From NCBI GenBank assembly GCA_902778535.1, contig CACYYG010000027.1:1-64000 (forward strand): a stretch of DNA of 64,000 bases, read 5' to 3'. Under the pieces are notes generated by a model, which saw only the letters and a program-made list of their open reading frames with translations, was not told where the DNA came from and did no database searches. Below, piece by piece: positions 1 through 8,174 of the stretch. The position numbers were made by a program, and so were the translations under genes. The stretch comes from an uncultured Prevotellaceae bacterium. GTDB taxonomy: Bacteria; Bacteroidota; Bacteroidia; Bacteroidales; Bacteroidaceae. Numbering within the stretch: position 1 is the stretch's first letter; the number at the start of each line of letters is the position of its first letter.

Positions 1-100
1 GGGGCAACCTTTTATATTTACTTTTGCCATGTCATTGATGATTTTTGCTTGTTTTTATTTGCAACACTAAGGTAAGTGAAAAATCTGATATGGTAAAATT

Positions 101-123
101 CTGAGCAACTTTTTGTTGCTCAG
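101..123. other. Perfect 9-bp hairpin with a five-T loop
   Basis: Arms CTGAGCAAC (101-109) and GTTGCTCAG (115-123) pair perfectly around TTTTT. No T-run follows the stem, so it is not a standard terminator. It lies just upstream of the broken HicB-like reading frame. The rest of 1-148 shows no supportable gene. Confidence 0.5.
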
Positions 124-148
124 GAACTTATAAAGAAAGTTAAACTAA

Positions 149-361
149 AGTGCTGCGGAATTTAGGAGTTATTACCCGATTAACGTCACAGCCTTTGCAG
201 AATATGTTGGTATGAATGCTTCACAACTGCGCCAGTATGCTTGCGGCCTGCGGACGCCAACAACCAAGAGCATTGAGAGAATCAAAAAGGGTATAGCCCT
301 TGTTACAAGTGATATTGCTGCTGGTCATCTGATAGATAAACCAGTTCCACAATATGTTTAA
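149..361 (+). pseudogene. C-terminal remnant of a HicB-like antitoxin
   Basis: An open frame follows a stop at 146-148 and has no usable start codon. It encodes about 70 residues, including AEYVGMNASQLRQYACGLR and then KSIERIKKGI. This resembles the C-terminal helix-turn-helix of Bacteroidales HicB-type antitoxins, where such a helix follows the HicB fold. The N-terminal HicB half and a HicA toxin are both missing from the visible DNA, although a toxin could lie left of the window. I read it as a decayed toxin-antitoxin gene. A frameshift within 1-148 or an alternative start could also explain it. Family assignment is by pattern recall and is moderate. Confidence 0.45.
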
Positions 362-369
362 TAGAGCTC

Positions 370-402
370 AGTCCTCTGGTGCGGGAGCATCGGGGGACTT
401 TT
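370..402 (+). terminator. Intrinsic terminator after the HicB-like remnant
   Basis: AGTCC (370-374) pairs with GGACT (395-399) around a GC-rich loop and runs into a short T tract ending at 402. It sits nine bases after the remnant's stop codon. Confidence 0.5.
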
Positions 403-480
403 TAAAGAAAAGTCGTTGAACTATGATATCACCTTGTTGGACAGTTTTATCTTACCGCCGCGCCGAGTGTTTTTACCAGA

Positions 481-520
481 AGAAGCCGCAAGCCCTTTGT
501 ACAAGGCACTTGCGGCTTCT
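481..520 (-). terminator. 12-bp hairpin next to the partial tRNA end
   Basis: AGAAGCCGCAAG (481-492) and CTTGCGGCTTCT (509-520) are perfectly complementary, and the loop carries a further small inverted repeat. On the minus strand it lies directly downstream of the 19-bp tRNA 3' fragment at 524-542. The intact tRNA has its own hairpin at 622-647 in the same relation. Confidence 0.55.
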
Positions 521-523
521 CTT

Positions 524-542
524 GTTGCGGAGGCAGGACTCG
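524..542 (-). pseudogene. Duplicated 3' end of the tRNA-Met gene
   Basis: These 19 bases are identical to 652-670, which is the 3' acceptor/T-arm part of the neighbouring tRNA gene. No tRNA body follows. Partial 3' tRNA copies are what tyrosine integrases leave at attachment sites. An alternative is deletion inside a former tandem tRNA pair. Confidence 0.6.
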
Positions 543-621
543 CGCTCGGCCCGAAGGGACGCTTCGCTTTGCGAAGAACTGCGACCGGGAGCATGTGAGG
601 AGTCTTGCCGCAGCAAACGAA

Positions 622-647
622 AGAAGCCCGAAAAACTTCGGGCTTCT
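622..647 (-). terminator. Terminator of the tRNA gene
   Basis: AGAAGCCCGAA (622-632) and TTCGGGCTTCT (637-647) form a perfect 11-bp stem with a four-base loop. On the minus strand the stem is followed by a T-rich stretch, five bases after the tRNA 3' end. Confidence 0.7.
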
Positions 648-652
648 GAGAG

Positions 653-725
653 TTGCGGAGGCAGGACTCGAACATGCGACCTCCAGGTTATGAGCCTGGC
701 GAGCTACCAACTGCTCCACTCCGCG
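653..725 (-). tRNA. tRNA-Met (CAT), initiator type
   Basis: The 73-nt cloverleaf has anticodon CAT in the loop CTCATAA and the conserved T-loop TTCGAGT. Two initiator features are visible. Positions 1 and 72 form a C-A mismatch, and the D-stem has A11-T24 rather than a pyrimidine-purine pair. The anticodon stem reads CCAGG/CCTGG, so the usual three G-C pairs of initiators are AGG/CCT here. The T-stem has one T-C mismatch (52-62). No CCA is encoded. An elongator tRNA-Met is unlikely because of the 1-72 mismatch. Confidence 0.85.
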
Positions 726-836
726 ATGTTAATAATGGGCTTTTCTCGAAAAGCGCTGCAAAGGTACTGCTTTTTCACGAGATATGCAAATTTTTCTGCA
801 TCTTTTTTCATTTTTGCCACATTTTGGCAGAAAAAA

Positions 837-891
837 CTTGCACGTTAAATAGAAAATGCGTAATTTTGCACACGCTATCAGTAGTGTGCAA
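837..891 (+). promoter_or_regulatory. Promoter with candidate TetR operator
   Basis: CTTG (837-840), 20 nt, then TAATTTTG (861-868) fits the Bacteroidota promoter. An inverted repeat TTGCACAC (866-873) / GTGTGCAA (884-891) with a 10-base spacer overlaps the -7 box and the expected transcription start. That is where an autorepressor would bind, and the next gene encodes a TetR-type regulator. Confidence 0.6.
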
Positions 892-947
892 TTAACAAGA
901 AGTCGAATCTACAACGATTCGTAATTCGTAATTTATAACTCAAAAAG

Positions 948-1538
948 ATGTCCATATCAAAGACCCGTCAGTTGCTGGTAGACGTGGCTCGCCAGCTCTT
1001 TGCAAAGAACGGCCTTGAGAACACCACGATGAATGATATTGCCCAGGCCTCGGGCAAGGGGCGTCGCACGCTCTACACCTATTTCAAGTCGAAAGACGAT
1101 ATTTATTACGCCGTGATTGAGACGGAGCTGGAACGCCTCAGCGATAAGCTTGACGAGGTGGCAGCACGCAAAATCAGTCCGCAGGAGAAGGTCATCGAAC
1201 TCATCTACACCCATCTGAGCATGATTCGTGAGACGGTGGTGCGCAACGGCAACTTGCGCGCCGAGTTCTTCCGCAACATTTGGATGGTGGAGAAGGTGCG
1301 CAAGCATTTCGACCTGGCCGAGGTAGAGCTGTTCCGCAAGGTTTTTGCCGAGGGCAAGGAGATGGGCGAGTTCGACATCGAGAATGTGAATTTGGTGGCC
1401 GACATCACACACTATTGCATCAAGGGCTTGGAGGTGCCTTATATCTACGGCCGCATTGCCCACGGTATGCGCGAAGAGGACACCAAGCCTCAGGTGGCAA
1501 AGTTTGTCTACGGCGCTTTAGGCAAGCACAAGGCGTAG
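948..1538 (+). CDS. TetR/AcrR-family transcriptional regulator
   Basis: The 196-residue protein starts with a typical TetR DNA-binding domain: a helix with ARQLFAKNGLENTT, then MNDIAQASGKGRRTLYTYF, the helix-turn-helix signature at about residues 26-47. The C-terminal helical domain would bind an unknown ligand. Family length is about 190-220, so it is complete. fabG follows after 46 bp on the same strand, so the two are probably co-transcribed, and control of fatty-acid synthesis or a lipid-related signal is a reasonable inference. The 8-bp inverted repeat at 866-891 suggests self-repression. The ligand cannot be read from the sequence. Confidence 0.9.
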   Translation: MSISKTRQLLVDVARQLFAKNGLENTTMNDIAQASGKGRRTLYTYFKSKDDIYYAVIETELERLSDKLDEVAARKISPQEKVIELIYTHLSMIRETVVRNGNLRAEFFRNIWMVEKVRKHFDLAEVELFRKVFAEGKEMGEFDIENVNLVADITHYCIKGLEVPYIYGRIAHGMREEDTKPQVAKFVYGALGKHKA

Positions 1539-1584
1539 ACGCCTTCGTTTTAAATGCAGAATCATATTATATCAATCAATTAAC

Positions 1585-2322
1585 ATGGGATTATTAGAAG
1601 GAAAGACTGCGCTGATTACTGGTGCAGCACGCGGTATCGGAAAAGCTATCGCACTGAAGTTTGCCGAGGAAGGATGTAACATTGCTTTCACCGACCTGGC
1701 AGTAAATGAGGAGACAGAGCAGGAGATTGCCGCCAAGGGCGTGAAGGCCAAGAGTTATGCCAGCAACGCCGCTGACTTTGCTCAGACCGAAGAGGTAGTA
1801 AAGCAGGTGAAGGAGGAGTTTGGCAGCATCGACATTCTGGTGAACAATGCCGGCATCACGAAAGACGGTCTGATGCTTCGTATGACTGAGCAGCAGTGGG
1901 ATGCCGTGATAGCCGTCAACCTGAAATCTGCCTTCAACTTTATCCATGCCTGCGTGCCGGTGATGATGCGCCAGCGCGGCGGTTCCATCATTAACATGGC
2001 ATCAGTGGTGGGTGTGCACGGCAATGCCGGACAGGCCAACTACGCCGCCTCAAAGGCTGGCCTGATAGCACTGGCCAAGTCGATAGCACAGGAGATGGGG
2101 CCCAAGGGCATCCGCGCCAATGCCATCGCCCCGGGCTTTATCGAGACAGCCATGACTGCCGCCCTGTCTGAGGAAGTGCGCGAGGAATGGAAGAAGAAGA
2201 TTCCCCTGCGCCGTGGTGGACAGGTGGAGGATATTGCCAACGTTGCAACGTTCCTCGCCTCCGACATGTCAAGCTATGTCAGCGGTCAGGTCATACAAGT
2301 TGACGGCGGCATGAACATGTAG
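1585..2322 (+). CDS. fabG: 3-oxoacyl-[ACP] reductase FabG
   Basis: This 245-residue short-chain dehydrogenase has the cofactor motif TGAARGIG (12-19), NNAG (87-90) and the catalytic set N112, S140, Y153, K157. The C-terminal DGGMNM is typical of FabG. It would reduce 3-oxoacyl-ACP to 3-hydroxyacyl-ACP with NADPH in cytoplasmic fatty-acid elongation. It follows the TetR gene and ends before a strong two-way terminator. Other SDR functions are possible, but length and motifs match FabG closely. Confidence 0.92.
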   Translation: MGLLEGKTALITGAARGIGKAIALKFAEEGCNIAFTDLAVNEETEQEIAAKGVKAKSYASNAADFAQTEEVVKQVKEEFGSIDILVNNAGITKDGLMLRMTEQQWDAVIAVNLKSAFNFIHACVPVMMRQRGGSIINMASVVGVHGNAGQANYAASKAGLIALAKSIAQEMGPKGIRANAIAPGFIETAMTAALSEEVREEWKKKIPLRRGGQVEDIANVATFLASDMSSYVSGQVIQVDGGMNM

Positions 2323-2346
2323 CAAAAAGCGCTGTTGAGAGACATA

Positions 2347-2413
2347 AAAAAATCTATCGATAGTTTTTTCAAAAAACCATTGACTTTTGAAAAAAACTAT
2401 CGATAGATTTTTT
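2347..2413. terminator. Bidirectional terminator between fabG and the DUF4831 gene
   Basis: Two roughly 28-base arms pair with one bulged base. Each carries the palindrome CTATCGATAG next to runs of A and T, so the stem works in both directions. The stop codon of the convergent DUF4831 gene (2412-2414) lies in the right arm. Confidence 0.8.
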
Positions 2414-3518
2414 ATTTGGGCTGATCGGCGTCCAAACGGAGCACTGCGCCGGTGAGCGAATCTAAGTAAAGACGCGTGGCATAGTGCTTGTTGAAGAGAC
2501 TGCCGCTGAGCAGCATGGTCTGGCCGAACTGCGGGGCGGGATGCTCTTCGGTCAGTATGGGTTTGATGCCTTCGTAGAGGGTGACACGCAAGCGGCCCGG
2601 CACGTTTACATAGATGCCCTCCAGGCTTTTGGCACTTTTTGCTTTCTTGCCATTCTCCTCAGGAGCAGGCAGCTGCGTAATGTCATCAATGCTGTAATAG
2701 AAAGGAGCACCCGAGAGGTCGTCGGCCTCCACCAGGCCTTTCACTTGCGACAGGCGGAACAGCACGGTCTTGCCCTCAGTAGCGGCATCGGGGACTATCC
2801 ACAGCACGTGCTCAACGGTGTCGCGGCGTGTGGTACCCACGAAAAGCGAGGAGAGTGCACGGTCCTGACGGTCCAGCTCGGCCAGCATCCTTTCCATCTG
2901 GCGACCGTCCTGCGGCATGAAGTCAGCCTGTCCCTTTATAAGTAATGTGCGATTCTCGCGCAGGTCGTAAATCTCATGCGCCGTCATCTCGGCCATCTTT
3001 GCCGTGCTGCCGCACGACAGTATTTCCTCGCCCATGAACTGGCGCGGATTCACTTCTTCCGGCTTCGGTGCAGGCACAAACAGTGCCGGCACTTCAGCAT
3101 CTTCCGCATCCTCAATGTTCAGAGCCAGCAGACGTCCGTCGTCGCTGAGCGTCATGTGTGAAGCTACGGTCCGGGCATCAAACTTCACGGCATACACCTT
3201 TGTCGTGTCGGGCACGGGACAGGGCGTCACCTTCAAGTCGGCTATGCGGAAGCAGGTCTTCGGCTCCTGGCTCACGTCGGCCACGCGCAGATAGCGCTGG
3301 GCGTAGGGTGCAAAGTCGCCTGGCATGTAGGTTGTCTTCTCTACGAGCACGCTGATGCGTAGTGCCGTCTTCGGCAGGAAATAAACGGCGCCTTCGGGCG
3401 TCACACCCGGTCTGTAGATGCTGAGCTGCGTTTGAGCTATACTTACATTAAATGACAAAAGACTGATGATGAGCGGCAATGCCATCATCAGCCATCCACA
3501 ACAATTGTCTTTCCTCAT
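2412..3518 (-). CDS. DUF4831 family secreted protein
   Basis: The 368-residue protein begins MRKDNCCGW and has a hydrophobic signal segment ending near SIAQ. The frame stays open upstream to 3626, but I chose 3518 because the signal peptide starts there and the promoter box TACCTTTG (3543-3550, minus) lies just upstream. The body matches DUF4831 proteins of Bacteroidales, which have no known function. It would act in the periplasm or envelope. It diverges from the pectate lyase gene at 3655; no functional link is visible. Confidence 0.8.
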   Translation of the reverse strand: MRKDNCCGWLMMALPLIISLLSFNVSIAQTQLSIYRPGVTPEGAVYFLPKTALRISVLVEKTTYMPGDFAPYAQRYLRVADVSQEPKTCFRIADLKVTPCPVPDTTKVYAVKFDARTVASHMTLSDDGRLLALNIEDAEDAEVPALFVPAPKPEEVNPRQFMGEEILSCGSTAKMAEMTAHEIYDLRENRTLLIKGQADFMPQDGRQMERMLAELDRQDRALSSLFVGTTRRDTVEHVLWIVPDAATEGKTVLFRLSQVKGLVEADDLSGAPFYYSIDDITQLPAPEENGKKAKSAKSLEGIYVNVPGRLRVTLYEGIKPILTEEHPAPQFGQTMLLSGSLFNKHYATRLYLDSLTGAVLRLDADQPK

Positions 3519-3542
3519 TGTCACTGTTTTTTTCAACTGCCG

Positions 3543-3570
3543 CAAAGGTACGAACAATCTTGCAATTAGC
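3543..3570 (-). promoter_or_regulatory. Promoter of the DUF4831 gene
   Basis: On the minus strand TACCTTTG (complement of 3543-3550) is the -7 box. A weak -33 box CTTGG lies 19 nt upstream of it. Confidence 0.55.
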
Positions 3571-3592
3571 CAAGCTTTTTCCGGCAAAATAT

Positions 3593-3623
3593 TTTGCGCT
3601 TTCAGAAAAATGGCGTAACTTTG
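3593..3623 (+). promoter_or_regulatory. Promoter of the first pectate lyase operon
   Basis: TTTG (3593-3596), 19 nt, TAACTTTG (3616-3623) is a full consensus match, 31 bases before the start codon at 3655. Confidence 0.75.
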
Positions 3624-3654
3624 CACTCCAAGAACAAACTATCACCTACTAAAC

Positions 3655-5400
3655 ATGAAAAGACTTTCTACAATTGCCGGTATGCTCTTTTTCGGAGCCA
3701 CAGTTTCATTTGCACAGTATCCGCAGCTGACCGACGAGGCCAAGCACCTTATCGACTCGCTGCAAAGCCAATGGACGGCACACAGCGACTCCGCATGGGA
3801 AGTTGCATTCCCCGTTGTTATTGAAGAGGCCAAGGCTGGGCGTCCCTACGTGCCCTGGGCCTCACGTCCCTACGACCTGCGCCAGGCCAAGATTCCCGCT
3901 TTCCCCGGCGCTGAGGGCGGCGGCATGTACACCTTCGGCGGCCGCGGCGGCAAGGTGCTCACCGTCACCAACCTCAACGACTCTGGCCCCGGCTCGTTCC
4001 GCTGGGCCTGCGAGCAGGGCGGCGCACGCATCGTCGTCTTCAACGTCTCGGGCATCATCCGCCTGAAGTCGCCCATCTTCGTGCGTGCTCCCTACATCAC
4101 GATAGCCGGACAGACAGCGCCGGGCGACGGCGTCATCATTGCCGGCGAGTCGTTCCAGGTGGACACCCACGACGTCATCGTGCGCCACATGCGCTTCCGC
4201 CGAGGCGAGACACTGGTGTGGCACCGCGAGGACAGCTTCGGAGGCAACCCCGTGGGCAACATTATGATTGACCACTGCTCGTGCGAGTGGGGACTGGACG
4301 AGAACATCTCGTTCTACCGACACATGTTCGACCTGCACGATGGCAAGGACAAGCGCAAGGAGCCTACGGTGAACGTCACCATACAGAACACCATCTCGGC
4401 CAAGGCCCTCGACACGTGGAACCACAGCTTCGGCTCGACCATCGGCGGCGAGAACACCACATTCATGCGCAACCTGTGGGCCGACAACACGGGCCGCAAC
4501 CCATCGATAGGCTGGGGCGGCGTGTTCAACTTTATAAATAATATTGTATATAACTGGGTGCACCGCACAGCCGACGGCGGCGAGTACACCACAATGTCAA
4601 ACTTCATCAACAACTACTACAAGCCCGGACCGCTGACGCCGAAGGAGAGCGCCGTGGGGCACCGCATCCTGAAGAGCGAGAGCCGCTCGCAGGGACTTTT
4701 CCCCTTCAAGCAGTTCGGCCGTGTCTATGCTGTAGGCAACGTCATGGAGGGTTATCCCGAGATAACGAAAGACAACTGGAACGGCGGTATACAGACTGCC
4801 GACAAGGACGGCGAGATGGATGCCACCGAGCTGGCACTGATGCGCTCTGGCGAGCCTTTCGTCATGCCTTTCGTCAGCATCATGGGTGCCGAGCAGGCCT
4901 TCGACTGGGTGCTCAGCCATGCCGGCGCCACAGTTCCCTGCCGCGACATCGTCGACCAGCGCATCTGCGAAGAGGTGCGCACGGGCATCGCCTACTATGT
5001 CCCTAACTATGAGAAGAAAGTGAAGGACAATCCCTACGGCGACATGTGGGGTCTGCACCAGAAGAGTCAGAACGACGAAGGAACGTTCAAATACCGTCGT
5101 CTGTCCAACGACAGCTACAAGCAGGGCATCATCACCGACCCGCGACAGATGGGCGGCTATCCTGAATACCGCGACTGGCAGCCGTACAAAGACAGCGACA
5201 ACGACGGTATACCCGACGAATGGGAGCTGGCCAACGGCCTCAATCCCAACGATGCCGCTGACGCCAACGGCGACCTCAACGGCGACGGCTACACCAATAT
5301 CGAGAAATATATCAACGCTATTCCCACGCAGGGCAAGGTGGACTGGCGCAATCTGAACAACAACTACGACACACTGCAGGAAAAGGGCAAGCTGATGTAG
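3655..5400 (+). CDS. Secreted pectate lyase, polysaccharide lyase family 1
   Basis: This 581-residue protein has a signal peptide (1-20). The PL1 beta-helix starts near residue 79 with FPGAEGGGMYTFGGRGG, followed by LNDSGPGSFRWA, the opening of Bacteroidota PL1 enzymes. It should cleave polygalacturonate by beta-elimination, normally with calcium. Near residues 514-560 there are aspartate-rich repeats, DSDNDGIPDEWE and DANGDLNGDGY, of the thrombospondin type 3 kind that bind calcium. It is first in a likely operon with the DUF3667, transketolase and kinase genes, consistent with pectin use. Exact pectin substrate is not readable. Confidence 0.88.
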   Translation: MKRLSTIAGMLFFGATVSFAQYPQLTDEAKHLIDSLQSQWTAHSDSAWEVAFPVVIEEAKAGRPYVPWASRPYDLRQAKIPAFPGAEGGGMYTFGGRGGKVLTVTNLNDSGPGSFRWACEQGGARIVVFNVSGIIRLKSPIFVRAPYITIAGQTAPGDGVIIAGESFQVDTHDVIVRHMRFRRGETLVWHREDSFGGNPVGNIMIDHCSCEWGLDENISFYRHMFDLHDGKDKRKEPTVNVTIQNTISAKALDTWNHSFGSTIGGENTTFMRNLWADNTGRNPSIGWGGVFNFINNIVYNWVHRTADGGEYTTMSNFINNYYKPGPLTPKESAVGHRILKSESRSQGLFPFKQFGRVYAVGNVMEGYPEITKDNWNGGIQTADKDGEMDATELALMRSGEPFVMPFVSIMGAEQAFDWVLSHAGATVPCRDIVDQRICEEVRTGIAYYVPNYEKKVKDNPYGDMWGLHQKSQNDEGTFKYRRLSNDSYKQGIITDPRQMGGYPEYRDWQPYKDSDNDGIPDEWELANGLNPNDAADANGDLNGDGYTNIEKYINAIPTQGKVDWRNLNNNYDTLQEKGKLM

Positions 5401-5416
5401 CGGGGAATGACGGGCG

Positions 5417-6382
5417 ATGACAGATTGGAAAACACTGAAGGAGAAGTACGCTAAATTCAGGCAGTGGCAGCAGACACCTCACACGGTGGCTCCCATGCCC
5501 GACGTGGAGCACGACTGCTTCACCTGCGGCACCCACTTCACGGGCAACTACTGTCCCCGTTGCGGACAGTCGGCACGCATAGGCCGCTTCTCGTTCAAGT
5601 CGGCGCTGCTGCTCTACGTCGATGTCTGGGGACTGGGCAACCGCGGCATGTTCCGCAACATTCGCGACCTCATCCTCCGGCCGGGATACATGATCCGCGA
5701 TTACCTCAGCGGCATGCAGATGGCCTACTTCCCCCCGTTCAAGATGTTCTTCCTCCTGGCCACCCTCTCATTCCTCATCGGCTCTGGCTTGAACATCAAG
5801 TTTGAGAACAAGCTGGCTGCCGACACATCAAGCGAAGCCATAGACATCCGCATAGAGAGCACTGACAGCACTACCACAGCTGTAAGCAGCGACAGCATAG
5901 CCCATGTGGACAGCCTTAGCACAGCCGTCGCTGAAGATACAGAAGAGAAACTATCGCCGGAAGAGAAACATAAAGCCGAGAAAATCAAAAAAATAGATGA
6001 TATTGGCCATTACCTCGCCAAATTCCAAAGGAATTATCCCAACATCTTCGCCCTTTTTTGGCTGCTGGTCTTTTCAGCTTTCTTATATCTGTTCTTCAGG
6101 AAGTGCCCGGCCTATCCCAATATGCGCTATTCAGAACTGGTGGTGGCTCTGGTCTACACGTCGAACATGTATTCCATCTACTCCAATGTTTCCGACTTTC
6201 TGTGCATCGACAATTCCAGCGTGAGCCTCTTGCTGCTCTTGCTCACTCTCGTACCCTTGCACCAACTGTCGGGCTACAGCTGGAAAAGGCTGATTCTCAT
6301 CACTATCATAGCCCTCGTGATGCTCGCCGCCGCGATTGCTGTCTTTCTCGTTCTGGGCATGCTAGCGGTTTTTATAATATGA
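5417..6382 (+). CDS. DUF3667 integral membrane protein with zinc ribbon
   Basis: The 321-residue protein has an N-terminal four-cysteine ribbon (C34, C37, C46, C49; CFTCG and CPRCG). A segment FRNIRDLILRPGYMIRDYLSG and then several hydrophobic helices follow, the DUF3667 pattern. A low-complexity acidic linker sits at about residues 140-195 between the first helix and the C-terminal helices. Function is unknown. It lies 16 bp after the pectate lyase and 21 bp before the transketolase N subunit, so it is probably co-transcribed; a transport or sensing role would be speculation. Confidence 0.8.
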   Translation: MTDWKTLKEKYAKFRQWQQTPHTVAPMPDVEHDCFTCGTHFTGNYCPRCGQSARIGRFSFKSALLLYVDVWGLGNRGMFRNIRDLILRPGYMIRDYLSGMQMAYFPPFKMFFLLATLSFLIGSGLNIKFENKLAADTSSEAIDIRIESTDSTTTAVSSDSIAHVDSLSTAVAEDTEEKLSPEEKHKAEKIKKIDDIGHYLAKFQRNYPNIFALFWLLVFSAFLYLFFRKCPAYPNMRYSELVVALVYTSNMYSIYSNVSDFLCIDNSSVSLLLLLLTLVPLHQLSGYSWKRLILITIIALVMLAAAIAVFLVLGMLAVFII

Positions 6383-6403
6383 AATAACTCTTTTCTCTGA
6401 TCT

Positions 6404-7234
6404 ATGGATACAAAAGAACTGCAACTGCTGGCCGAACAGCGCCGCAAACGCCTGGTGGAGGTTGTCTACCGCGCCAAGGCGGGGCACATCGGCGGCGACC
6501 TGTCGTGCCTCAACGTGATGACGGCACTCTATTTCCACGTGATGCAAGGCCTCGACCCCGCCAACCCCAAGGCGTCCGACAGAGACCGCTTCGTGCTCTC
6601 GAAAGGGCACTGCGTGGAGGCGCTCTACGTCACGCTGGAGGCGAAAGGTTTTCTCAAGTCTGAAATACTCGACACGCTGGGACAATTCGGCAGCATCCTC
6701 AGCGGCCACCCGACTATCGAGGTGCCAGGCATCGAGGTGAACAGCGGTGCACTGGGCCACGGTCTGAGCATCGGCGTAGGCATGGCACTGGCCGCCAAGA
6801 TGGATTCTCACCGCTACCGCACCTACGTCCTTATGGGCGACGGCGAGCAGGGCGAGGGCAGTATCTACGAAGCTGCTATGGCCGCCCACAAGTATCAGCT
6901 CGACAACCTCGTGGCCATCATCGACCGCAACCATCTGCAGATCAGCGGCAATACCGAGGACGTCATGCCACTTGACGACATACGCGAGCGCTGGACGGCC
7001 TTCGGATGGGATGTCGTAACGATGAACGGCGACTCCATGGACGACATCGTACGCACCTTCGACGCCATCGACCACACCAATGGCAAGCCCCACCTGCTCA
7101 TCTCGGAAACCACCAAGGGCTTCGGCGTCTCGTTCATGGAAGGCGTAGCCAAGTGGCACCACGGCGTGCTGAACGAAGAGCAGTGCAAGGCCGCCGTCGC
7201 CGAAATTGAAGCCCGCATAGATGCCCTTACATAG
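6404..7234 (+). CDS. Split transketolase, N-terminal (TPP-binding) subunit
   Basis: The 276-residue protein has AGHIGGDLS near residue 26, SKGH (66-69) and the thiamine-diphosphate motif GDGEQGEGS (145-153) with a downstream asparagine. These belong to the first half of transketolase; the second half is the next gene. Free-standing halves are common in secondary sugar pathways. With the adjoining FGGY kinase and fucose-isomerase-like gene, the set fits the published D-apiose route, where a two-subunit enzyme acts on apulose 4-phosphate and glyceraldehyde 3-phosphate. A general pentose-phosphate transketolase is the alternative. Confidence 0.9.
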   Translation: MDTKELQLLAEQRRKRLVEVVYRAKAGHIGGDLSCLNVMTALYFHVMQGLDPANPKASDRDRFVLSKGHCVEALYVTLEAKGFLKSEILDTLGQFGSILSGHPTIEVPGIEVNSGALGHGLSIGVGMALAAKMDSHRYRTYVLMGDGEQGEGSIYEAAMAAHKYQLDNLVAIIDRNHLQISGNTEDVMPLDDIRERWTAFGWDVVTMNGDSMDDIVRTFDAIDHTNGKPHLLISETTKGFGVSFMEGVAKWHHGVLNEEQCKAAVAEIEARIDALT

Positions 7235-7250
7235 CACAAATCTCAAATAT

Positions 7251-8174
7251 ATGATTGCATGCAGAAAACAGTTCACTGACACGCTCCTCGAGCTGGCACG
7301 TGAAGACAGAGATATCATTGCCGTGACGACCGATGCTCGCGGCTCCGTCACTTTGGGCGACTTCGCCACTGCGCTGCCGCAGCAGTTTGTTGAGTGCGGC
7401 ATCGCCGAGCAAAACGCCGTCGGCATCAGCGCCGGACTGGCCCACAGCGGAAAGAAAGTGTTCTGCTGTGGGCCAGCTTGTTTCTATGTGGCACGAAGTC
7501 TGGAACAGGTAAAGGTAGACCTGGCCTATTCAGAGAATCCCGTCACCATCCTCGGCGTCAGCGGCGGCGTGGCCTACGGCGCACTGGGTGCCACTCACCA
7601 CTCGCTACACGACATCGCCGTGCTCAGGACGTTCCCCGGCATGACTGTGTGCTTGCCGTCCGATTGGCGTGTGACGAAGAAATTAGTGAAGTTTCTTGTT
7701 GATTTCGACAAGCCCTGCTACGTCCGCGTAGGCCGTGCCGCCGTGCCCGATGTCTACGCTGACGACAGCTTTGAGTTTGAATTAGGCAAGGCCATCACCG
7801 TGCTCGACGGCACCGACGTGACCATCGTTGCCACGGGCGAGACCGTCTGGCACGCCTGGCAGGCCGCTCTCCGCCTGAAGGAACAGGGCGTCAGCGCCCG
7901 CGTCCTCGACTGCTCGTGGCTGAAGCCCTTCGACGAAGAGGCCATACGCACGGCAGCCCGTGAGACAGGCCGCATCGTTACCGTAGAGGAGCACTCACGC
8001 TTCGGTGGTCTCGGCGCCATGGTCTGCGAAGTGCTCTCAGAGCAGCCCGTTCCCGTCCGCATCCTCGGCATCCCCGACGAGAATGTCGTCCACGGCACCA
8101 ACGCCGAGATTTTCCATCACTACGGCCTCGATGCCGAGGGCATCGTCCGTTCCACACTTGACTATATCAAATGA
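7251..8174 (+). CDS. Split transketolase, C-terminal subunit
   Basis: The 307-residue protein carries the pyrimidine-binding half of transketolase. FVECGIAEQN (46-55) provides the glutamate that activates the cofactor, and a C-terminal transketolase domain follows. An upstream in-frame ATG at 7221 overlaps the previous gene by 14 bases. I chose 7251 because homologous subunits begin close to the KQFTDTLLEL segment. The kinase gene's ATG overlaps this stop codon, so translation is probably coupled. The substrate inference is the same as for the N subunit. Confidence 0.9.
   Translation: MIACRKQFTDTLLELAREDRDIIAVTTDARGSVTLGDFATALPQQFVECGIAEQNAVGISAGLAHSGKKVFCCGPACFYVARSLEQVKVDLAYSENPVTILGVSGGVAYGALGATHHSLHDIAVLRTFPGMTVCLPSDWRVTKKLVKFLVDFDKPCYVRVGRAAVPDVYADDSFEFELGKAITVLDGTDVTIVATGETVWHAWQAALRLKEQGVSARVLDCSWLKPFDEEAIRTAARETGRIVTVEEHSRFGGLGAMVCEVLSEQPVPVRILGIPDENVVHGTNAEIFHHYGLDAEGIVRSTLDYIK

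Noticed and set aside
653-725. Elongator tRNA-Met
   Set aside because: The C1-A72 mismatch and A11-T24 pair are initiator traits.
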